Assembly: GCA_030595925.1 (NCBI GenBank)
Contig: JAUVLC010000084.1
Span: forward strand, 1 to 10,839
DNA length: 10,839 bases
Reading direction: 5' to 3'
From: Clostridia bacterium
Lineage (GTDB): Bacteria; CBDUZB01; JAGLHV01
Part shown: positions 7,254 through 10,839 of the stretch, one piece after another
Position numbering within the stretch: position 1 is the first letter of the stretch
Layout of the letters: each line of letters begins with the position of its first letter
Notes under the pieces: generated by a model
What the model was told of the DNA's origin: nothing
The model's database searches: none
What the model saw: the letters and a program-made list of their open reading frames with translations, nothing else
Position numbers and translations under genes: made by a program

Positions 7254-7943
7254 ATGAAAATAGGTTTTAGCGGAATAGAGATAACCGAAGGGAAAATAAA
7301 ATATGAAGATGACAAATTGACAGCACTTGCGGATAAATTTAAACCTAATAAAGTAACTCCTTTTTATGCCGAGTTCATTAAAGATGAATTTATTAAATCT
7401 GATGTTATCGTATTGCCAAGGAATAATCTTTTGGATATTTTGATTATAGATATAGATAAATGCGAAACCAGGATTAAAAACACTTCCGATGATTTTGAAA
7501 TCAAACTCTTGAATAAATGTATCTCTAAACTTGAAGAAGAAATTCCTTTATGTGATGTCCCGTTTAATGAAGATGAGCGGGATAAAATGCGTGCGAGTTC
7601 AATGATTAGCATTAAACCTGTCGTGGTTTTGGATGATATTCCGGGAGTTAATGATATAATCGCAATGACTTTAGATAAAGCACAGATGATTTTTTTCTAT
7701 ACTGCAGGGAAAAAGGAAGTACATGCCTGGCCTGTAGCCAAGAATTCCGATATAGTAACTTGTGCGGGTAAAATCCATACGGACCTTGCCCGTGGCTTTA
7801 TTAGAGCCGATGTAGTTTCTTTTGATGATATGATGACCTGTCACAGTATGAACGATGCAAAAGCTAAGGGTTTGGCAAAAGTAGTTGATAAGGGCTATAT
7901 AATTGGTACCAGCGACGTAATAGAAATACGTTACAACGTTTAA
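7254..7943 (+). CDS. YchF/Obg-like protein lacking the G domain, TGS (DUF933) C-terminus
   Basis: A 229-residue protein related to the 363-residue YchF/OLA1 ATPase. The first strand MKIGFSG (1-7) and a segment EDDKLTALADKFKPNKVTP (18-36) correspond to the YchF start and its PDxRLDxLAxxxKPKKVxP region. Residues 57-123 follow the YchF helical domain (IDIDKCETRIK, EEEIPLCDVPFNEDERD). Residues 144-229 are a well-kept TGS domain (FFYTAGKKEVHAW, AGKIHTDLARGFIRADVVSFDD, DVIEIRYNV). Missing are a valid Walker A (GIEITEGKI has no Ser/Thr after GK and wrong spacing), the switch/DxxG region after VEFVDIAG, the distal G-domain strands and the NxxE base-recognition motif. The reading frame is intact and has a good promoter and ribosome site, so it is probably expressed. 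Nucleotide hydrolysis is unlikely. A ribosome-associated or regulatory role through the TGS domain is inference only. Confidence 0.8.
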   Translation: MKIGFSGIEITEGKIKYEDDKLTALADKFKPNKVTPFYAEFIKDEFIKSDVIVLPRNNLLDILIIDIDKCETRIKNTSDDFEIKLLNKCISKLEEEIPLCDVPFNEDERDKMRASSMISIKPVVVLDDIPGVNDIIAMTLDKAQMIFFYTAGKKEVHAWPVAKNSDIVTCAGKIHTDLARGFIRADVVSFDDMMTCHSMNDAKAKGLAKVVDKGYIIGTSDVIEIRYNV

Positions 7944-7964
7944 AATCGGTAAAATAGGGATAAA

Positions 7965-8717
7965 TTAATTACTTTTTCCTTGATTTGCTACAACGTTTAT
8001 GGCTTTTTGAATTTTTTCCTGACTTCCCAGATAATATTTTTTAATGGCTTTTATATTTTCATCAAGTTCATAAATAAGAGGAATACCTGTCGGAATGTTT
8101 AACTTTGTTATCTCTTCATCAGATAAATTATCAAGATGCTTTACTAAAGCTCTCAAACTATTGCCGTGTGCGGATATAATAATCTTTTTGCCGGATTTCA
8201 AAACCGGCACGATTGAATTATGCCAGTAAGGAAGAAAGCGTTTAATCGTATCCTTTAAGCATTCGGTTAAAGGAATATCATTTTTATCTAAATTTTTATA
8301 TGCGGGATTAAAACAAGGATTTCTCCGGTCATCTTTGTTTAGGGCAGGTGGCCTGACATCATAACTTCTTCTCCACAAATGTACTTGCTTTTCACCAAAC
8401 TTTTTTGCTGTTTCTGATTTATTTAACCCCTGTAAAGAGCCATAATGTTTTTCATTAAGTTGCCAGTTTTTATGTGCCGGTATCCACATCAAATCCATTT
8501 TATCTAAAACTATCCATAGCGTTCTTATAGAACGTTTTAAGACGGAAGTAAAGGCCATATCAAAGGAATAATTCTCTTTTTTTAAAATTTTTCCGGCTTT
8601 TTCTGCTTCCTTTATTCCCTTTTTTGAAAGGTCTACATCTGTCCACCCGGTGAATATATTTTCTTTATTCCAGATACTTTGTCCGTGTCTTAATAGTACA
8701 AGTTTTATTGTAATCAT
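7965..8717 (-). CDS. gpmA: 2,3-bisphosphoglycerate-dependent phosphoglycerate mutase
   Basis: A 250-residue histidine-phosphatase-superfamily enzyme that interconverts 3- and 2-phosphoglycerate in glycolysis and gluconeogenesis. The phosphohistidine is His11 in [18 protein letters not shown]. Arg62 lies in [10 protein letters not shown], the acid/base Glu89 in [14 protein letters not shown], and the second His184 in [14 protein letters not shown]. The C-terminal tail VANQGKSN matches the flexible cofactor-dependent PGM tail, which rules out a plain phosphatase. Length equals E. coli GpmA (250). The ATG is 6 bases after the fbaB stop, so the two genes share a transcript. It converges on the YchF-like gene with only 21 bases between stops and no visible terminator. 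Confidence 0.95.
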   Translation of the reverse strand: MITIKLVLLRHGQSIWNKENIFTGWTDVDLSKKGIKEAEKAGKILKKENYSFDMAFTSVLKRSIRTLWIVLDKMDLMWIPAHKNWQLNEKHYGSLQGLNKSETAKKFGEKQVHLWRRSYDVRPPALNKDDRRNPCFNPAYKNLDKNDIPLTECLKDTIKRFLPYWHNSIVPVLKSGKKIIISAHGNSLRALVKHLDNLSDEEITKLNIPTGIPLIYELDENIKAIKKYYLGSQEKIQKAINVVANQGKSN

Positions 8718-8723
8718 AATGAA

Positions 8724-9776
8724 TTACGCAACATCGATTTCTTTTGTTAAATACACGTCTTGAATTGCGTTAAGAATTTCAATTCCTCCTTTCATTGGTT
8801 TTTGAAATGCTTTTCTTCCTGAAATAAGTCCCATTCCTCCGGCTCGTTTGTTAATAAGGGCAGTTTTAACAGCCTGCTGAAGGTCGTTTTTCCCTGACGG
8901 GCCTCCGGAATTAATTAATCCAATTCTTCCCATGTAGCAGTTGGCCACTTGATAGCGGGTCAAATCAATTGGATTGTCTGTTGTCAATTTTTCATAAACC
9001 AAAGGATGGGTTTTCCCTAATTTAATAACATTATATCCGTTGTTAATTGTAGGTGACTTTTGTTTTATTATGTCTGCTTCAATTGTAACCCCGAGATGAT
9101 TAGCCTGTCCGGTAAGGTCGGCAGAAGTATGATAATCCACTCCATCCTTTTTAAAGTTATCGTTTCTGAGATAGCACCATAAGACGGTAAGCATTCCTAA
9201 ATTATGTGCCTCCTGGAAAGCCTTTGATACTTCTTCAATTTGCCTGCGTGATTCCGGAGAACCAAAATAAATGGTTGCGCCCACTCCTTTTGCTCCCATA
9301 TTATAAGCTTGTTTTACCGAACCAAAAAATCTTTGATCGTAGGAGTTTGGATAAGATAAAAGCTCATTGTGGTTTAGCTTAAGAATAAAGGGAATCTGAT
9401 TGGCATACTTTTTTGATACCATTCCCAATACGCCTAAAGTGGAAGTTACAGCATTACATCCACCTTCAATTGCTAATTTAACAATATTTTCAGGATCAAA
9501 ATAAATAGGATTTGGGGCAAAAGAAGCTCCTGCAGAATGTTCAATTCCCTGATCAACCGGTAAAATTGATAGATATCCGGTATCTGCAAGTCTTCCATGA
9601 TTAATCAGGTTCTTAAGATTATCAATTACTTTATCAGATCTGTCTGAAATAGAAAAAATCCTATCAGGAAAATCCGGTCCCGGAAGATGTAAAAGCTCTT
9701 TGGAAATTGTCTTACATTTGTGTTCTAAAAGATTTTTTGCTTCGTTTCCTAAAATGTTGAGAATTTTTTCTAACAT
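8724..9776 (-). CDS. fbaB: Class I fructose-bisphosphate aldolase, FbaB type
   Basis: A 350-residue DhnA-type class I aldolase, the same length as E. coli FbaB and similar to it throughout. It cleaves fructose 1,6-bisphosphate to dihydroxyacetone phosphate and glyceraldehyde 3-phosphate through a lysine Schiff base. Visible segments are [20 protein letters not shown] (67-86), [16 protein letters not shown] (133-148), [17 protein letters not shown] (166-182), [20 protein letters not shown] (202-221), EADIIKQK (233-240) with the likely Schiff-base Lys238, and [16 protein letters not shown] (309-324). A strong ribosome site AAGGAGG (complement of 9781-9787) lies 4 bases before the ATG. It leads the fbaB-gpmA glycolytic operon. 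The leader from its likely promoter near 10100 is about 310 bases and contains a repeat element. Confidence 0.95.
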   Translation of the reverse strand: MLEKILNILGNEAKNLLEHKCKTISKELLHLPGPDFPDRIFSISDRSDKVIDNLKNLINHGRLADTGYLSILPVDQGIEHSAGASFAPNPIYFDPENIVKLAIEGGCNAVTSTLGVLGMVSKKYANQIPFILKLNHNELLSYPNSYDQRFFGSVKQAYNMGAKGVGATIYFGSPESRRQIEEVSKAFQEAHNLGMLTVLWCYLRNDNFKKDGVDYHTSADLTGQANHLGVTIEADIIKQKSPTINNGYNVIKLGKTHPLVYEKLTTDNPIDLTRYQVANCYMGRIGLINSGGPSGKNDLQQAVKTALINKRAGGMGLISGRKAFQKPMKGGIEILNAIQDVYLTKEIDVA

Positions 9777-9837
9777 GTTGCCTCCTTAAATAAAATAAAG
9801 TGCCTGTCACAAAACTATTTTTCCGCCGAAAATATTA

Positions 9838-9860
9838 GGGGGTAAATTATTTTTGCCCTC
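9838..9860. repeat. Hairpin inside the 151-bp element
   Basis: GGGGGTAAA (9838-9846) pairs with TTTGCCCTC (9852-9860) over nine pairs, two of them G-T, around a TTATT loop. Its role is unknown. Confidence 0.35.
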
Positions 9861-9889
9861 CTGTTCTGTCCGACGATGCTTTATTTTAC

Positions 9890-9923
9890 CCTCTCCTTTC
9901 ATCCTTTCCCCTTGAGGGAGAGG
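9890..9923. repeat. GC-rich hairpin repeat, pyrimidine and purine arms
   Basis: CCTCTCC (9890-9896) is complementary to GGAGAGG (9917-9923). It lies in a longer pyrimidine tract (9889-9912) followed by a purine tract (9914-9940). From memory, similar CCCTCTCC...GAGGGAGAGG repeats are scattered in many environmental genomes and often lie near DUF559 genes, as here about 600 bases away. Confidence 0.45.
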
Positions 9924-10064
9924 AAGGAGGTGAGGGGGGGACGTTTTGTGACAGCTTATAAAATAAATAAAAATTTTACAAAACTTTGGTAATGAATCAT
10001 TATTTTATAGACCAAAAAAAACTGATGAATCAATACCGGATTAAAAGATTTCTTGCCAAAGGCT

Positions 10065-10087
10065 TGGTTATTAATTTTCTATAACCA
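10065..10087 (-). other. Hairpin at the predicted 5' end of the fbaB leader
   Basis: TGGTTAT (10065-10071) is the exact reverse complement of ATAACCA (10081-10087), around a 9-base loop. The predicted minus-strand transcription start (about 10087) coincides with the base of this stem, so it could shield the 5' end of the fbaB-gpmA mRNA. Confidence 0.3.
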
Positions 10088-10093
10088 TTGTTT

Positions 10094-10121
10094 ATTTTAA
10101 TATTATTTAAAAAAAAGTCAA
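10094..10121 (-). promoter_or_regulatory. Likely promoter of fbaB-gpmA
   Basis: On the minus strand, TTGACT (complement of 10116-10121, 5 of 6) and TAAAAT (complement of 10094-10099, 5 of 6) are separated by 16 bases. Transcription would start near 10087 and run to fbaB with a leader of about 310 bases. A closer promoter cannot be excluded in such AT-rich DNA. Confidence 0.45.
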
Positions 10122-10290
10122 GATGAATTTATTGTGGGTTTTCAAATTTTTTTCTTTTTGAAAAATCCTCCACTAAATATTACACTAACACTTTATATTA
10201 TCATTAGCAAATTCGGTTTGTATAAAAAAAGGATGATGTTTGTATTAAAAATTTTTAAAAATATTTTAGAGTGGTATTTTTAAAAAAGTA

Positions 10291-10319
10291 TTGACAAAAT
10301 TTAATAAATGGTATTTAAT
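10291..10319 (+). promoter_or_regulatory. Strong sigma70-like promoter with no clear gene
   Basis: A perfect TTGACA (10291-10296) and TTTAAT (10314-10319, 4 of 6) are separated by 17 bases. Transcription would start near 10326, inside a Fur-box-like site. The next candidate gene, the DUF559 gene, begins about 230 bases downstream. Confidence 0.5.
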
Positions 10320-10320
10320 C

Positions 10321-10339
10321 GGGAATGGAAATCATTATC
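10321..10339 (+). promoter_or_regulatory. Fur-box-like operator over the transcription start
   Basis: Aligned with the classical 19-bp Fur box, this site matches at 15 of 19 positions, including the entire right half AATCATTATC. It begins 2 bases after the -10 box, where a bound repressor would block initiation. Sites of this type are A/T-rich, so a chance match is possible here. Confidence 0.35.
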
Positions 10340-10481
10340 ATTATGAAATGGCCATGAAATTTTATGGTGATAAGAAGAATGCGAGTTTTTTCCCCGCAGA
10401 AAAAGACCATAATTACCAAATTTACATTTTAACATATTTATTTTAGTTTATTCATTGTGAGTGTTTTAGATGAATATTAGG

Positions 10482-10492
10482 TAGTGTCAAAA
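10482..10492 (+). repeat. TAGTGTCAAAA motif, intergenic copy
   Basis: The same 11 bases occur at 4326-4336, and the following bases also agree partly (ATGAAA at the same offset in both). The 9-base core TAGTGTCAA also occurs on the minus strand at 69-77. All three are intergenic. It may be a solo transposon end. Confidence 0.35.
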
Positions 10493-10520
10493 GAAGTATG
10501 AAAGAATATGAAAAGTAATT

Positions 10521-10550
10521 TCCCCCTTTGAAAAAGGGGGATAGGGGGAT
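10521..10550 (+). repeat. C5/G5 hairpin repeat upstream of the DUF559 gene
   Basis: CCCCCTTT (10522-10529) is the exact complement of AAAGGGGG (10533-10540), and a second G5 block follows (10544-10548). From memory, TCCCCCTTTGAAAAAGGGGG-like repeats are widespread in environmental genomes directly before DUF559 genes. The second G block (AGGGGG, 10543-10548) sits 7 bases before the GTG start and can serve as its ribosome site. Confidence 0.6.
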
Positions 10551-10555
10551 TTAAG

Positions 10556-10839
10556 GTGTTAAAATACAATGCGAATTTAAAGCACAGTACTTGTCGATTA
10601 CGCAGGGAAATGACAGATAGTGAGAGGGCATTATGGGCACGGTTACGGGGAAAACAAATTTTGAAGGTTCAATTTTATCGGCAGAAGCCTATTGGGAACT
10701 ATATTGTAGATTTTTATGTATCCCAAGATTGTAGTAGAAGTGGATGGATCACAACACATGGAATTGGATAAGGAACGGAAAGATGCACAACGAGATAAAT
10801 ACTTGAAAAACAAGGGATTATCTGTCTTGCGTTTTAACA
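10556..10839 (+). pseudogene. DUF559 endonuclease-like gene, frameshifted and cut by the window end
   Basis: DUF559 proteins are short (about 120 residues), Vsr/PD-(D/E)XK-fold, nuclease-like proteins of poorly known role. Starting at GTG 10556, the first frame gives LRREMTDSERALWARLRGKQ and FYRQKPIGNYIVDFYV, the classical N-terminal half. It then leaves the family and stops at 10771. From 10722 the next frame gives PKIVVEVDGSQHMELDKER and then KGLSVLRFN, the expected C-terminal half, and is still open at the window end. About two residues seem to be missing at the junction, consistent with a loss of 5 bases near 10721. This is either a real decayed gene or a sequencing or assembly error. The ribosome site lies in the hairpin repeat just upstream. 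Confidence 0.75.

Larger units (their letters stand above)
9804..9954. repeat. 151-bp element bounded by 12-bp perfect inverted repeats
   Basis: CTGTCACAAAAC (9804-9815) is the exact reverse complement of GTTTTGTGACAG (9943-9954). The interior is richer in G and C than its surroundings and holds two hairpins (9838-9860 and 9890-9923). It lies in the fbaB leader, between its promoter and ribosome site. It resembles a small non-coding mobile repeat (MITE- or REP-like); no clear target-site duplication was identified. Confidence 0.5.
9788..10555. other. Gene-free region with repeats and divergent promoters
   Basis: About 770 bases with no credible gene on either strand. From left to right it holds a 151-bp inverted-repeat unit (9804-9954), AT-rich DNA with the fbaB promoter on the minus strand (10094-10121), a plus-strand promoter with a Fur-box-like site (10291-10339), a TAGTGTCAA motif (10482-10490), and a C5/G5 hairpin repeat (10521-10550). 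A 30-codon open frame at 10354-10446 has no ribosome site. Confidence 0.6.

Noticed and set aside
1031-7612. Several antisense open frames of 60-130 codons opposite treT, ilvD, the M42 gene, nth and the YchF-like gene
   Set aside because: They lie fully opposite well-supported genes, lack ribosome sites and show no recognisable domains.
7932-7999. Direct 11-base repeat TACAACGTTTA at 7932-7942 and 7989-7999
   Set aside because: Both copies largely lie in the coding ends of conserved proteins, so chance is the simplest explanation.
10139-10164. Inverted repeat TTTTCAAA / TTTGAAAA
   Set aside because: Made almost wholly of A-T pairs in AT-rich DNA, with no T tract and no gene end nearby; not a credible terminator.
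10354-10446. A 30-codon open frame downstream of the Fur-like promoter
   Set aside because: No ribosome site, no similarity to any protein I know, and the ending looks like random AT-rich sequence.

Overview
The window is low-GC bacterial DNA carrying housekeeping and carbohydrate genes with Shine-Dalgarno starts and sigma70-like promoters. It contains no rRNA, tRNA, CRISPR array or complete transposon. The TreT-type trehalose synthase beside a DUF5752 protein, the E. coli-like FbaB and GpmA enzymes, and a DUF559 gene starting inside a G-rich hairpin repeat suggest an uncultivated Gram-negative-like lineage. Omnitrophota or a neighbouring candidate phylum is my tentative guess, because no phylogenetic marker is present.

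Layout of the left part. Positions 1-2125 hold a strong promoter and a two-gene operon: a DUF5752 protein with two repeated halves, then a GT4 trehalose synthase (treT), joined by an ATGA overlap. Next is a stand-alone dihydroxy-acid dehydratase, ilvD (2381-4141). A 326-base gap with inverted repeats follows, then an M42 metallo-aminopeptidase (4468-5529). A hairpin after that gene separates it from a base-excision-repair operon, nth (5663-6301) and nfo (6305-7126), which are 3 bases apart.

Layout of the right part. A gene at 7254-7943 with its own promoter encodes a shortened relative of the YchF/Obg-like ATPase. It keeps the helical segment and the C-terminal TGS domain but has lost almost the whole nucleotide-binding G domain; this is the most unusual gene here. 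Facing it on the minus strand is a glycolytic operon, fbaB (9776-8724) then gpmA (8717-7965). From 9788 to 10555 there is no gene, but there is much structure: a 151-bp unit bounded by 12-bp inverted repeats with a GC-rich hairpin inside, a minus-strand promoter for fbaB, and an outward plus-strand promoter with a Fur-box-like site but no recognisable gene behind it. At the right edge a DUF559 (PD-(D/E)XK-like) gene starts within a C5/G5 hairpin repeat, is frameshifted, and runs off the window.

The genes form several small independent units (trehalose synthesis, branched-chain amino-acid synthesis, peptide turnover, DNA repair, glycolysis), not one pathway. The intergenic DNA carries recurring short motifs, notably TAGTGTCAA three times, that look like remnants of small mobile or repeat elements.
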